This document shows positions 9,460 to 17,290 of a stretch of 64,000 nucleotides of DNA, piece after piece (position 1 is the first letter of the stretch; each line of letters begins with the position of its first letter). The DNA comes from Streptomyces sp. CB02261 (GTDB lineage Bacteria > Actinomycetota > Actinomycetes > Streptomycetales > Streptomycetaceae). The notes under the pieces are model-generated. The model worked only from the letters and a program-made list of their open reading frames with translations. It made no database searches and was not told the DNA's origin. Both the position numbers and the translations under genes were made by a program. The DNA lies in NCBI RefSeq assembly GCF_001905665.1, contig NZ_LIVX01000001.1, positions 930,001 to 994,000 of the forward strand, given 5' to 3'.

Positions 9460-10515
9460 CTACCCGATCTCCGGCGGGGTCCCGCCGGAGCCCGGCGCGG
9501 TGCCGGAGCCCGGCGTGTCACCGCGGTGAGCACCGGCCTCCGGCAGGGTCCCCGTGCCCGTGGCGAGGGCCTCGGCGATCTCGACGGCGTACGGCATGGC
9601 GGAGGAGCAGGCGAGTCGGCCCGCGACAATCGCTCCGGCGGCGTTGGCGCGGCGCAGGACCTCCTCCAGGTCCCGGCCGGCGAGCAGCCCGTCGACGAGC
9701 GCCCCGCCGAACGCGTCGCCCGCGCCGAGCCCGTTGACGACGTCCACCGGCAGCGGCGGCACCTCGGCGCAGGTGCCGTCGGCGGCCAGCGCCAGGACGC
9801 CCGCGGGGCCCTGCTTGACCACGGCGAGCCGGAGGCCCTGCCCGCCGTCGGAGGCCAGCAGGGCGCGGGCGGCCGCGTACGGCTCGCGCTCCCCCGTCGC
9901 CACCTCGCACTCGTCGAGGTTGCCGACGGCGACGGTCGCGTGCCGCAGGGCCTCGCGGTAGTACGGGCGTGCCGCCGCCGGGTCCGTCCAGAACATCGGC
10001 CGCCAGTCCAGGTCGAGGACCGTCACCTCGCGGCCGGACCGGGCCCGCAGCGCCTCCAGGGTCGCGGTGCGGCTCGGTTCGGCGCTCAGACCGGTGCCGG
10101 TCGCCCAGAAGACGCGGGCGGCGCGGATCGCGTCGAGGTCGAGCTCGTGCGGGTGGATCTCCAGGTCGGGTGCCTTGGGCCGCCGGTAGAAGGTGAGCGG
10201 GAAGTCGTCGGGCGGGAAGAGGGCGCAGAAGGTGACGGGCGTCTGGTACTCCTCGACGTCGGTCACCCACCGGTCGTCCACCCCGAAGCCCTTGAGCTCG
10301 CGGCGCAGATACGTGCCGAAGGGGTCGGCGCCGGTGCGGGAGACGAGGGCGGTGCGGCGGCCGAGCCGGGCGGCGGCGACGGCCACGTTGGCCGCGGAAC
10401 CGCCGAGGAACCTGCCGAAGCTCTCCACCCGGTCGAGCCCGACCCCGGTCTGGAGCGGGTACAGGTCCACGCCGAGGCGCCCCATGGTGATCAGGTCGTA
10501 CGGCTCGGTCTCCAC
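9460..10515 (-). CDS. iolC: 5-dehydro-2-deoxygluconokinase
   Basis: This 351-residue PfkB-family sugar kinase phosphorylates 2-deoxy-5-keto-gluconate. The N-terminus DLITMGRLGVDLYPLQ and FGRFLGGSAANVAVAAARLG give the PfkB substrate-binding block. NGLGAGDAFGGALVDGLL near residue 250 holds the catalytic Asp and the ATP anion hole. I start at GTG 10515 with GAGAGGTGG upstream, since the longer frame to 10713 would run through the divergent promoter region. The C-terminal 20 or so residues are a Gly/Pro/Thr-rich tail without family similarity. It is the first gene of the minus-strand inositol operon. Confidence 0.93.
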   Translation of the reverse strand: METEPYDLITMGRLGVDLYPLQTGVGLDRVESFGRFLGGSAANVAVAAARLGRRTALVSRTGADPFGTYLRRELKGFGVDDRWVTDVEEYQTPVTFCALFPPDDFPLTFYRRPKAPDLEIHPHELDLDAIRAARVFWATGTGLSAEPSRTATLEALRARSGREVTVLDLDWRPMFWTDPAAARPYYREALRHATVAVGNLDECEVATGEREPYAAARALLASDGGQGLRLAVVKQGPAGVLALAADGTCAEVPPLPVDVVNGLGAGDAFGGALVDGLLAGRDLEEVLRRANAAGAIVAGRLACSSAMPYAVEIAEALATGTGTLPEAGAHRGDTPGSGTAPGSGGTPPEIG

Positions 10516-10581
10516 GCGCCACCTCTCGCGTCCGGCTTCCGCACCCAGGTCTAGTCGTCCGCCCGGAGGCGTGTCAACGAT

Positions 10582-10593
10582 ATGTCCGGACAT
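10582..10593. promoter_or_regulatory. palindromic operator candidate between iolC and the iolE-like gene
   Basis: A perfect 12-base palindrome, ATGTCCGGACAT, lies 67 bases upstream of iolC and 65 bases upstream of the divergent ATG at 10658, followed by a second half-like TTCGGACG. This is where a regulator could act on both transcripts. No regulator gene lies next to it. Confidence 0.5.
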
Positions 10594-10657
10594 TCGGACG
10601 ACCGGGACGGGGCGGCATGCTTGACGCTGCTCTCGGGCCCCGGCGATGGTGGCAGGC

Positions 10658-11593
10658 ATGACGAAGCCGTCACCGCAGCCGTCCTCGCCCTCGTCCCCCT
10701 CGCCGTCCCGCATCCGGGTCGGCTCCGCCCCGGACTCCTGGGGGGTGTGGTTCCCCGACGATCCCCGGCAGGTGCCCTGGCAGCGCTTCCTCGACGAGGT
10801 GTCCGGCGCGGGCTACGAGTGGATCGAGCTCGGTCCGTACGGCTATCTGCCGACCGATCCGGGCGTCCTCACGGAGGAGACCTCCCGGCGCGGCCTGCGG
10901 GTCTCGGCGGGCACGGTCTTCACCGGTCTCCACCGCGGCCCCGACGTCTGGGACCGCACGTGGGCGCACGTCGCCGAGAACGCGGCCCTGGCACAGGCGA
11001 TGGGCGCGGACCACCTGGTGGTCATCCCGGCGTTCTGGCGGGACGACCGCACGGGCGAGGTCCTGGAGGACCGGGAGCTCACCCCGGGCCAGTGGCGGGA
11101 CCTGACGCGGCTGACCGAGCGTCTCGGCCGGGAGGTGCGGGAGCGGTACGGGCTGCGGATCGTCGTCCATCCGCACGCCGACACCCATCTGGACGGCGAG
11201 GTCAGCGTCACGCGGTTCCTCGACGCCACCGACCCGGACGCGGTCTCGCTCTGCCTGGACACCGGGCACTACGCGTACGCGGGCGGGGACAGCGTCAAGC
11301 TGATCGAGACGTACGGCGAGCGGATCGGCTACCTCCATCTCAAGCAGGTCGACCCGGCGGTCCTGGCCGGTGTGGTGGCCGAGGGCGTGCCGTTCGGACC
11401 GGCGGTGGCGCGGGGTGTGATGTGCGAGCCGCCGTCGGGGGTGCCGGCGCTGGAGCCCGTCCTCGCCGCCGCGGGGGCCCTGGGTGTGGACCTGTTCGCG
11501 ATCGTCGAGCAGGACATGTATCCGTGCGAGCCGGACGTCCCGTACCCGATCGCGCTGCGCACCCGGCGTTTTCTGCGCTCCTGCGGTGTGTGA
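10658..11593 (+). CDS. IolE-like TIM-barrel inosose dehydratase/isomerase
   Basis: This AP-endonuclease-2-type TIM barrel is about 311 residues long. It begins after a Pro/Ser-rich leader with IRVGSAPDSWGVWFPDDPR. It has the metal-site residues of the family: VVHPHADT, LDTGHYAY and HLKQVDP, and IVEQDMYP at the C-terminal strand. These match inosose dehydratase (IolE/MocC), which removes water from 2-keto-myo-inositol before the IolD step. Position across a divergent promoter from iolC fits this. ATG at 10646 is an alternative start; I prefer 10658 because GGTGGCAGG is nearer. An isomerase role (IolI) cannot be excluded. Confidence 0.8.
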   Translation: MTKPSPQPSSPSSPSPSRIRVGSAPDSWGVWFPDDPRQVPWQRFLDEVSGAGYEWIELGPYGYLPTDPGVLTEETSRRGLRVSAGTVFTGLHRGPDVWDRTWAHVAENAALAQAMGADHLVVIPAFWRDDRTGEVLEDRELTPGQWRDLTRLTERLGREVRERYGLRIVVHPHADTHLDGEVSVTRFLDATDPDAVSLCLDTGHYAYAGGDSVKLIETYGERIGYLHLKQVDPAVLAGVVAEGVPFGPAVARGVMCEPPSGVPALEPVLAAAGALGVDLFAIVEQDMYPCEPDVPYPIALRTRRFLRSCGV

Positions 11594-11651
11594 CGGGCGC
11601 ATACCTCGCTGAGCAGGGGTGAGGCACGCGGACACACCGCTGTTCCGATGC

Positions 11652-11693
11652 GTCACTTCTGTCACGCGTGTCTCTTGGCCGTCACGCGTGTCT
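11652..11693 (+). repeat. direct repeats upstream of a small HTH gene
   Basis: GTCACGCGTGTCT occurs exactly at 11661-11673 and 11681-11693, 20 bases apart (about two helical turns), with a weaker CGTCACTTCT copy at 11651. The repeats lie about 170-200 bases before the small HTH gene at 11856 and could be regulator-binding sites. The rest of 11594-11855 holds no gene that I can see. Confidence 0.4.
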
Positions 11694-11855
11694 TCGTTAC
11701 GCGGGTGTTCCGTCACAGGCGCTCGACAGGCGCTCTCCTCCCGTCTGGAGGGGTCGTTGCAGGGGGCACAGGCTCAGTGATCGCCAACGCCCGCCCGCAG
11801 CGCCCCCGAACGGCACCCCCGCCGCCGCTGCGCGGCGAGCAGGGAGGTACCAGGC

Positions 11856-12053
11856 ATGACGGACAAGAGGCTCTGGTCGTACAAGGACATCGCGGCACAC
11901 ATCAGGGTGCAGCCCGACACGGTCCGCTCCTACCGGAAGCACGGGCTGCTGCCGGCTCCCGACCACGTGGAGTCGGGCAAGCCCTACTGGTACGTGGACA
12001 CGATCCGCGCCTGGGTCGCCGCCCGCCCCGGCAACCGGGGCCGCCGCGACTGA
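11856..12053 (+). CDS. small helix-turn-helix DNA-binding protein (MerR/AlpA-like)
   Basis: This 65-residue protein is almost only a DNA-binding domain. WSYKDIAAHIRVQPDTVRSY is a helix-turn-helix with an RSYRKHGLLPAPD turn and a YWYVDTIRAWVAARP end, which is the layout of excisionase/MerR-like winged HTH proteins. GGGAGG lies 10 bases before the ATG. Direct repeats lie upstream and a 26-bp hairpin immediately downstream, so it looks like an independent small transcript. Many actinobacterial genomes carry such chromosomal orphans; a role in gene control is inferred only from the fold. Confidence 0.82.
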   Translation: MTDKRLWSYKDIAAHIRVQPDTVRSYRKHGLLPAPDHVESGKPYWYVDTIRAWVAARPGNRGRRD

Positions 12054-12064
12054 CCCCCCTCGCG

Positions 12065-12119
12065 CCCACGACATGGCGCCGGCCCCGGAGATACTCCGGG
12101 GCCGGCGCCATGTCGTGGG
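12065..12119. terminator. 26-bp perfect hairpin, bidirectional terminator
   Basis: Two perfect 26-base complementary arms (12065-12090 and 12094-12119) enclose a three-base loop ATA. It begins 12 bases after the small HTH gene stop and ends one base before the end of the minus-strand frame at 12121. No T-run is needed for function in Streptomyces, where GC-rich hairpins of this kind end transcripts from both sides. Confidence 0.8.
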
Positions 12120-12120
12120 G

Positions 12121-12342
12121 CTACTGCGCGGTGGGCGGGGCCGGTCGGACGAGCGTGTCGTATCGCTGGACCACCGTCCCGGGCGTTGCCACCGGCGCCG
12201 GCCCGGCGGGCGGCGCCGTGAGGGGCGCGGCGAGAGCCGGCGCCCCTCCGGCGGCCAGGGGGAACAGAGCGGCGAGCAGTGCCGTCGCCGCGACCGGGAA
12301 CGCACGGGTGCGTTGCGTGGCAGCCCCCTCAGGGCCCGTCAG
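12121..12342 (-). other. possible small secreted peptide frame without a canonical start
   Basis: On the minus strand, one frame reads from about 12342 to a TAG at 12121. It encodes a basic start, a hydrophobic AFPVAATALLAALFPLAAGG stretch and an APALAAP cleavage-like site, then a short Pro/Ala tail ending VQRYDTLVRPAPPTAQ. This looks like a signal peptide plus a 35-residue mature part, and the frame stops just before the 12065-12119 hairpin, as a real gene would. I find no ATG, GTG or TTG in frame upstream, only CTG at 12342 without a ribosome site. It may be a decayed gene, a frameshifted one or chance. Confidence 0.3.
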
Positions 12343-12349
12343 ACGCGTG

Positions 12350-13675
12350 TCAGACCACCGTGTTGTAGATGGTGAAGCCCCAGCCGATGTTCCTGCGGAT
12401 CGGCCCGGGGATCCCGCCTTCGGCCGCCGCGGAGTAGATGGTGTCGTAAGCCCAGATCCGGCCGTCCCGGTCCAGCGCGACGACGTCCGACTCCGTCCAG
12501 CGGCCGAGGTCGGGGGTGCTCACGATCGTGTTGTAGACGTTCCAGCCGCCGCCGACCCGGGCACGCGGCCGGAAGGGCTTCGCCGGAGTGCCGTTGCTGT
12601 CGACGGTGTGCTTCCACAGCACGCCGCTCGCGTCACGGGTCAGTACGCCGTCCCGCTCGCCCGTCCACGCCGTGTAGGTGTTCCAGCCGGCGCCGACCCG
12701 GGCGCGCGGCAGGAACGTGGGCGTCAGCCAGCTGTCCTTGTACTCGAAGTTCCAGAGGACGCCGTCCTTGTCCCGGGCGAGCATGCCCTCCCCGTAGCCG
12801 GTGATCGCGGTGTAGGCGTTCCACCCGGCGCTGATGCGGACGCGCGGCTTGAACGGCTTCGCGGGGTCCCCCGAGCCCTCGTGGAACCAGAGGACACCGG
12901 CCTTGTCGCGGGCGAGGAGGTTGCCCTTGCCGTTCGCGTAGGTGGGCGTGAGCTGGGTGAGCAGCGTGTACGCGTCCCAGCCGGCGCCGATGCGGGTGCG
13001 CGGCGCCAGTCTGCTGTCGGCCTCGCCGAGGGACTCGAACCGCCAGAGCACACCGCTCCTGTCCCGCGCGTGGAAGGCGCCGCGGAGGTCCCGGCTCGGG
13101 GTGCCGAGGTCGATGACGAACCCGGCGGTGCCGACCGCCACCTTGGTGCCGGTGGTGTTCGTGACCTCGAAGCGGCCGTCGATGGCGGGCTGGATGGAGC
13201 GGGCGAGCCAGTCGTCCACGGCGAACGTGACGTCGAACGTGAGCGTGGCGGCCGCCTCGACGGCCGGGAGGTCGAGCACGAAGGAGAGGTCGGTGACGCC
13301 CGGGTGGGTCGGCAGCTCCCAGTCGACCTTCACCGGCGCGGCGCCGTTCACGGACACCGTCGACGTGAGGTGTCCGGGAATGGTGTCCGGGCCGCTGTCC
13401 ATGGGCGGGTTCTCGAACGGGAGGACGATCCGCGCCTTCACCGGCCCGGTCTCTCCTGCCGGCAGGTAGACCTTGAACCTGCTCTTCGCCGGGACCCCGC
13501 TTCCGACGTGGAAGGTCGGCCGGCCGCCCTCCTGGACGACCGCCCCGCCGGCGGCGGTCTGGGCCGCCATGCCCGGGGCCGGGGCGGCGACGGCCCCCGC
13601 TCCCCCGAGCACTGCCGGTGCGATGCCGGCGATCAGGGCGGTCGCCACCACCAGGGTCGTACGCATACGGGTCAC
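12350..13675 (-). CDS. secreted protein with C-terminal tachylectin-like repeats
   Basis: This 441-residue exported protein has a signal peptide ending near AVAAPAPGMA. Residues from about 50 to 180 form a beta-rich region of unknown family. The C-terminal 240 residues carry five repeats of about 48 residues. Each pairs a RDKDGVLW-type strand with a GAGWNAYT-type strand; the last, GWGFTIYNTVV, is degenerate. This resembles the five-bladed tachylectin-2 propeller, which binds GlcNAc-type sugars, so carbohydrate binding is an inference. GTG at 13675 follows AGGGGAT. It is followed by a possible small secreted frame and then a strong hairpin. Confidence 0.75.
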   Translation of the reverse strand: MTRMRTTLVVATALIAGIAPAVLGGAGAVAAPAPGMAAQTAAGGAVVQEGGRPTFHVGSGVPAKSRFKVYLPAGETGPVKARIVLPFENPPMDSGPDTIPGHLTSTVSVNGAAPVKVDWELPTHPGVTDLSFVLDLPAVEAAATLTFDVTFAVDDWLARSIQPAIDGRFEVTNTTGTKVAVGTAGFVIDLGTPSRDLRGAFHARDRSGVLWRFESLGEADSRLAPRTRIGAGWDAYTLLTQLTPTYANGKGNLLARDKAGVLWFHEGSGDPAKPFKPRVRISAGWNAYTAITGYGEGMLARDKDGVLWNFEYKDSWLTPTFLPRARVGAGWNTYTAWTGERDGVLTRDASGVLWKHTVDSNGTPAKPFRPRARVGGGWNVYNTIVSTPDLGRWTESDVVALDRDGRIWAYDTIYSAAAEGGIPGPIRRNIGWGFTIYNTVV

Positions 13676-13696
13676 GAAATCCCCTACAGCTTCATC

Positions 13697-15970
13697 TCAT
13701 GGGCGGAGGGAAGACATCTCCCTCTGCTTGTCGGACACCTCTTCGACACGCGGTGGCGGCGAAGGGTTGTACGCGTCCGACTCGCTGATGCCGAAGCGGT
13801 CGTGGAAGCGCCTCAGCGGGCCGGGGGCCCACCAGGTGAGGCGGCCGGTCAGCTTCATCACGGAGGGGACGAGGAGGCTGCGGACCACCATGGCGTCCAT
13901 GAGGACGGCGAGGGCGACGCCGAGGCCGAGCATCTTGGTGTTGGTGACGCGGGAGGTTCCGATGGCGACCATGACGACGGCGAGGATCACGGCGGCGGCG
14001 GTGATGAGGCCGCCGGTGTGGCGCAGCCCGAAGCGGACGGAGTGCTCGTGGTCGCCGGTGGCGTCGTATTCCTCCTTGATGCGGGAGAGCAGGAACACGC
14101 CGTAGTCCATGGAGAGTCCGAAGGCCACGCAGAACATGAGCACGGGCAGGGTGGTCTCGATGTCACCGGTGGGGGTGAAGCCGAGGAGGCCGGAGAGGTG
14201 CCCGTCCTGGAAGACCCAGACGACCGCCCCGAACATCGCGGTGAGGCTGAGGGCGTTGAGCACGACGGCCTGGACGGGTATGAGGACGCTGCCGGTGAGC
14301 AGGAACACCAGGAGCAGTGTGACGACGACGATGATCGCCGCCGCCCACGGCATCCGCTCGGCGAGGGCGTCCTTGGAGTCGACGAGGACGGCGGCCTGCC
14401 CGGTGACGGAGGTCTCGAACGGAGCCGGTGCGGCGCGCAGTTCGGCCACGGCCCGCTGTGCCTCCGCACCGACGGCCTCCCCTTCGGGGGTGACGGTGAA
14501 GTAGGCGTGGCCGCCGGCGCCGGTCACCGGTCCGTCGGCGCGCACGACGCCGTCGAGGGTGGTGATCCGCTCGCGGTAGTCCGCGTACTGCGCGGGGGTG
14601 GCCGGGCCCTCGGCGAGGACGGTGATGCCGCCGCCCGGGTTTCCGGGGAAGCCGTCCCGCAACTGGTCCTGGACGACCCGGGAGGAGGCGGTGACGGGGA
14701 GCTGGCGGTCGTCGGCGGTGCCGAGCCGCACGTCGAGGAAGGGCAGTCCGAGGAGGACGAGGCCGGCGGTGGTGAGGACGGCGAAGACCGGCGCCCTGCG
14801 CATCACGAGCGCGGCGCCCCGCGCCCAGCCGGCGCCTTCGCCGCCGTCCACGGCGGCCTTCCGGGGTGCGCGGCGGCGGAGGAGGAGGCGCCGCAGGTCC
14901 AGCGCGTCGACCCGGTCGCCGAGCAGGACGAGGGCCGCCGGGAGCAGGGTGAGCGCGGCGGTCGCGGCGAGCAGGACCACGGCGATCCCGGCGTACGCGA
15001 AGGAGCGCAGGAAGTATTGCGGGAAGACGAGCATCGCGGCGAGCGAGACGGCGACGGTGAGGGCCGAGAAGAGCACGGTCCGCCCGGCGGTGCGCAGGGT
15101 GGTGCGCACGGCGGTGTACGCGTCGGTGCCGGTGGCGAGCTCCTCGCGGTAGCGGCGGACGACGAACAGGGCGTAGTCGATGGCGAGTCCGAGTCCGAGG
15201 GCGGTCGTCAGGTTCTGCGCGAAGACGGAGACGTCCGTGAACTCGGTGATGCCGCGCAGGACCGCGTTGGTGCCGAGGATGGCGACGATTCCGACGCCGA
15301 GGGGCAGCAGGGCGGCCACCGCGCTGCCGAAGACCATGACGAGCAGGACGAGCGTGAGGGGCAGGGCGATCAGCTCGGCCCGCAGGAGATCCTCCTGGAT
15401 GGTCACCTGCATCTCGTGGCGGACGGCGAGGGAGCCGCCGAGGGAGACGTCGACGGTGCCGTGCGCGCCCCGGTACTCGGGGGCGATCCGGTCGAGGACG
15501 GCGGCGGCGTCGTTCTCCTCGCCGGCGATCCGGGCGGCGATCACGGCCTTCCTGCCGTCCTCGGAGCGGAGCGCGGGCGAGCCGGTGGACCAGTAGGAGC
15601 CGACGCCGTCGACGCCGGGCTCGGCGTCGAGGCGCTCGGCGAGCCTCCGGGCCTCGGCGGCGGCCGCCGGGGCGTCGACGCCGGCCGGTCCGGCGTCCAC
15701 GAGCAGGAGCAGGTTGGGCTGGGAGCCGGGGAAGCGGCGCTCCAGGGCCTCCGTCGCGTACGTGGACTCGGCGGCCGGGTCCTCCCAGCCGCCGCTGCCC
15801 ATCCGGTCGGCGACCCCGCCGCCCGCCAGGACGGCGAGGGCGGTGAGGACGAGGGCCACGAGAAGCGTGAGGCGCGGGCGGGCGGTCACGAACCGCGTCC
15901 ACCCTCCGGCGCCGCGGGAGCCTCCCCCGTGCGGGTCCCCGCCGGGCGGTGATTTCTTGACTTCGGCCAT
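13697..15970 (-). CDS. MMPL/RND family membrane exporter
   Basis: This 757-residue protein has two similar halves, each starting with one span and a large outer loop and followed by five spans, as in the MMPL/RND family of proton-driven exporters. The second half contains the clear GLSMDYGVFLLSRIKEE segment in its membrane core, and the first half FAGLALAIDYALFVVRRYREE-like sequence (here LGLAIDYALFVVRRY). Acidic residues in these spans would carry protons. A TetR regulator is divergently encoded with a palindrome in the 163-base gap, so the pair is probably ligand-induced. The substrate, which could be a lipid or drug, cannot be read from the sequence. Confidence 0.9.
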   Translation of the reverse strand: MAEVKKSPPGGDPHGGGSRGAGGWTRFVTARPRLTLLVALVLTALAVLAGGGVADRMGSGGWEDPAAESTYATEALERRFPGSQPNLLLLVDAGPAGVDAPAAAAEARRLAERLDAEPGVDGVGSYWSTGSPALRSEDGRKAVIAARIAGEENDAAAVLDRIAPEYRGAHGTVDVSLGGSLAVRHEMQVTIQEDLLRAELIALPLTLVLLVMVFGSAVAALLPLGVGIVAILGTNAVLRGITEFTDVSVFAQNLTTALGLGLAIDYALFVVRRYREELATGTDAYTAVRTTLRTAGRTVLFSALTVAVSLAAMLVFPQYFLRSFAYAGIAVVLLAATAALTLLPAALVLLGDRVDALDLRRLLLRRRAPRKAAVDGGEGAGWARGAALVMRRAPVFAVLTTAGLVLLGLPFLDVRLGTADDRQLPVTASSRVVQDQLRDGFPGNPGGGITVLAEGPATPAQYADYRERITTLDGVVRADGPVTGAGGHAYFTVTPEGEAVGAEAQRAVAELRAAPAPFETSVTGQAAVLVDSKDALAERMPWAAAIIVVVTLLLVFLLTGSVLIPVQAVVLNALSLTAMFGAVVWVFQDGHLSGLLGFTPTGDIETTLPVLMFCVAFGLSMDYGVFLLSRIKEEYDATGDHEHSVRFGLRHTGGLITAAAVILAVVMVAIGTSRVTNTKMLGLGVALAVLMDAMVVRSLLVPSVMKLTGRLTWWAPGPLRRFHDRFGISESDAYNPSPPPRVEEVSDKQREMSSLRP

Positions 15971-16048
15971 GACGAGGTGTCCCCTTCACCTGACCCGTGT
16001 GCGCGCTTCCCGGCAGGTCACATGGGTCACCCGTTGCCATAGACTGGC

Positions 16049-16072
16049 AAACACGAGTGATCACTCGCGTTT
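16049..16072. promoter_or_regulatory. TetR operator candidate between the MMPL exporter and its regulator
   Basis: A 24-base palindrome centred at 16060/16061 (AAACACGAGTGA then TCACTCGCGTTT, one mismatch in 12 pairs) lies 78 bases upstream of the exporter start and 60 bases before the TetR start. A second, related element around 16092-16118 (CTCGTGTTTGTC... GTTGAG) is looser. It is well placed for the TetR protein to repress both genes. Confidence 0.65.
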
Positions 16073-16132
16073 CTCAAGAATGCGAGCGACCTCTCGTGTT
16101 TGTCAAACGTGTTGAGAAAGCTGGGGACAGTC

Positions 16133-16852
16133 ATGTCCGAAGACGCGCCCGACGACCTGCCCGGAGCCGTGTCCGGAGCGATGTCCGGAGACACGTCCGG
16201 AGAACCGAAGCCGCGCCGCCGCCAGGCGCGCGGCGAGCGCCGCATCGCGCAGCTGCTCCAGGCGGCCGCGAACGTCTTCTGCGCGAACGGCTACACGGCG
16301 GCGAGCACCAACGCGATCGCGCGCGAGGCCCATGTCTCGCCCGGCACGCTCTACCAGTACTTCCCGAACAAGGAAGCCATCGCGATCGAGCTCGGCGAGC
16401 GCCTCCTGCACGAGATGCGGGAGGCCCACGGCCAGGCCTTCACCCCGGAGAACCTCTCCCTGCCGCTCCCCGCGCTGCTCGACGCCGTCGTCGACCCGAT
16501 GATCGAGTTCAACTGCCAGAACCCGGCCTTCCTCGCCCTCATGCACGGCTCCGAGGTCCCCGGCCGGATCGCCGAGGAGCACGACGCCCTGCACGTCTCC
16601 CTGCTCACCCGGGTGCAGGAGGTCATCGCCCACTACGCCCCCGGTCTGCCCGCCGCGGACCGCGCCCGCGTCGCCGGCATGACCTTCGCGACCTTCAAGG
16701 GCGGCCTGAGCCTCGTGCTCGCCGCACCCGAGGGTCCCGAGCGGGACGCGACGATCGTCGAGCTCAAGACCGTCCTGCTGCGCTATCTGACCCCGGTGAC
16801 CGAGGGGGCGTTCACCGCGGCGCCGAGCGCCACCCCGACGCCGGCCCGCTGA
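16133..16852 (+). CDS. TetR family transcriptional repressor
   Basis: This 239-residue TetR regulator has a DNA-binding domain at about residues 30-80. The helix-turn-helix is seen in TNAIAREAHVSPGTLYQYFPNKEAIAIEL. The remaining helices form the ligand-binding domain. The first 25 residues are a Gly/Ser/Asp-rich extension. ATG at 16133 has GGGGACA upstream; an upstream in-frame ATG at 16100 lies in the promoter. It is divergent to the MMPL exporter, so it most likely represses that gene and is relieved by its substrate. No ligand can be named. Confidence 0.88.
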   Translation: MSEDAPDDLPGAVSGAMSGDTSGEPKPRRRQARGERRIAQLLQAAANVFCANGYTAASTNAIAREAHVSPGTLYQYFPNKEAIAIELGERLLHEMREAHGQAFTPENLSLPLPALLDAVVDPMIEFNCQNPAFLALMHGSEVPGRIAEEHDALHVSLLTRVQEVIAHYAPGLPAADRARVAGMTFATFKGGLSLVLAAPEGPERDATIVELKTVLLRYLTPVTEGAFTAAPSATPTPAR

Positions 16853-16937
16853 CGCGGCCCCGACCCGCCCGGCGCGTCGCCGGTACGACGGGTGCGGGCG
16901 TCACGCGCGCGCCACGCCCGGCACCTGACGGGATTCA

Positions 16938-16956
16938 TACCCCCTAGGGGTAAAAT
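16938..16956 (+). promoter_or_regulatory. CsoR-type copper operator overlapping the copZ promoter
   Basis: TACCCCCTAGGGGTA at 16938-16952 is a palindrome of the type bound by the copper-sensing repressor CsoR. It runs into TAAAAT at 16951-16956, a plausible -10 element. Repressor binding would block copZ-copA transcription until Cu(I) is present. No csoR gene is in the window. Confidence 0.82.
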
Positions 16957-16994
16957 CGGCGATGTACGGCCCTGACATCCACGAGGAGCACGCC

Positions 16995-17219
16995 ATGTCC
17001 GCAGAGACGAAGACCGAACTCACCGCCGTCTACCAGGTCAAGGGCATGACCTGTGGGCACTGCGAGGGCGCCGTCTCCGGTGAGATCTCCGAACTGCCCG
17101 GCGTCACCTCGGTCACGGCCGTCGCCGCCACCGGTCAGGTGACCGTCGTCTCCGCCGCCCCGCTCGACGAGGAGGCCGTGCGCGCCGCCGTCGACGAGGC
17201 CGGGTACGAGCTGGTCTGA
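16995..17219 (+). CDS. copZ: copper chaperone, heavy-metal-associated domain
   Basis: This 74-residue single-domain protein is about the length of CopZ. GMTCGHC holds the two metal-binding cysteines, Cys20 and Cys23. It carries Cu(I) in the cytosol and hands it to the copA-encoded pump that follows. ATG at 16995 has a GAGGAGC site; an upstream ATG at 16962 would lie in the promoter. A CsoR-like box sits 43 bases upstream and a hairpin lies between copZ and copA. Confidence 0.95.
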   Translation: MSAETKTELTAVYQVKGMTCGHCEGAVSGEISELPGVTSVTAVAATGQVTVVSAAPLDEEAVRAAVDEAGYELV

Positions 17220-17241
17220 CCGCTCGCCGTCGCACCTCCGC

Positions 17242-17280
17242 GGGGCCGTACCGTTACCGGTACGGCCCCGCTCCCCTTTT
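17242..17280 (+). terminator. intra-operon hairpin between copZ and copA
   Basis: Perfect 12-base arms GGGGCCGTACCG/CGGTACGGCCCC flank a TTAC loop (17242-17269), followed by a T-rich CTCCCCTTTT to 17280. This is a good intrinsic terminator 10 bases before the copA start. It would let only part of the copZ transcription continue into copA, giving more chaperone than pump. Confidence 0.75.
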
Positions 17281-17290
17281 GGAACCGCAC

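Noticed and set aside
11648-15952. A 1434-codon plus-strand frame across several genes
   Set aside because: It spans the small HTH gene, the secreted repeat protein and the MMPL gene on the opposite strand. Composition is Gly/Glu/Asp/Val-biased, as expected from high GC antisense.
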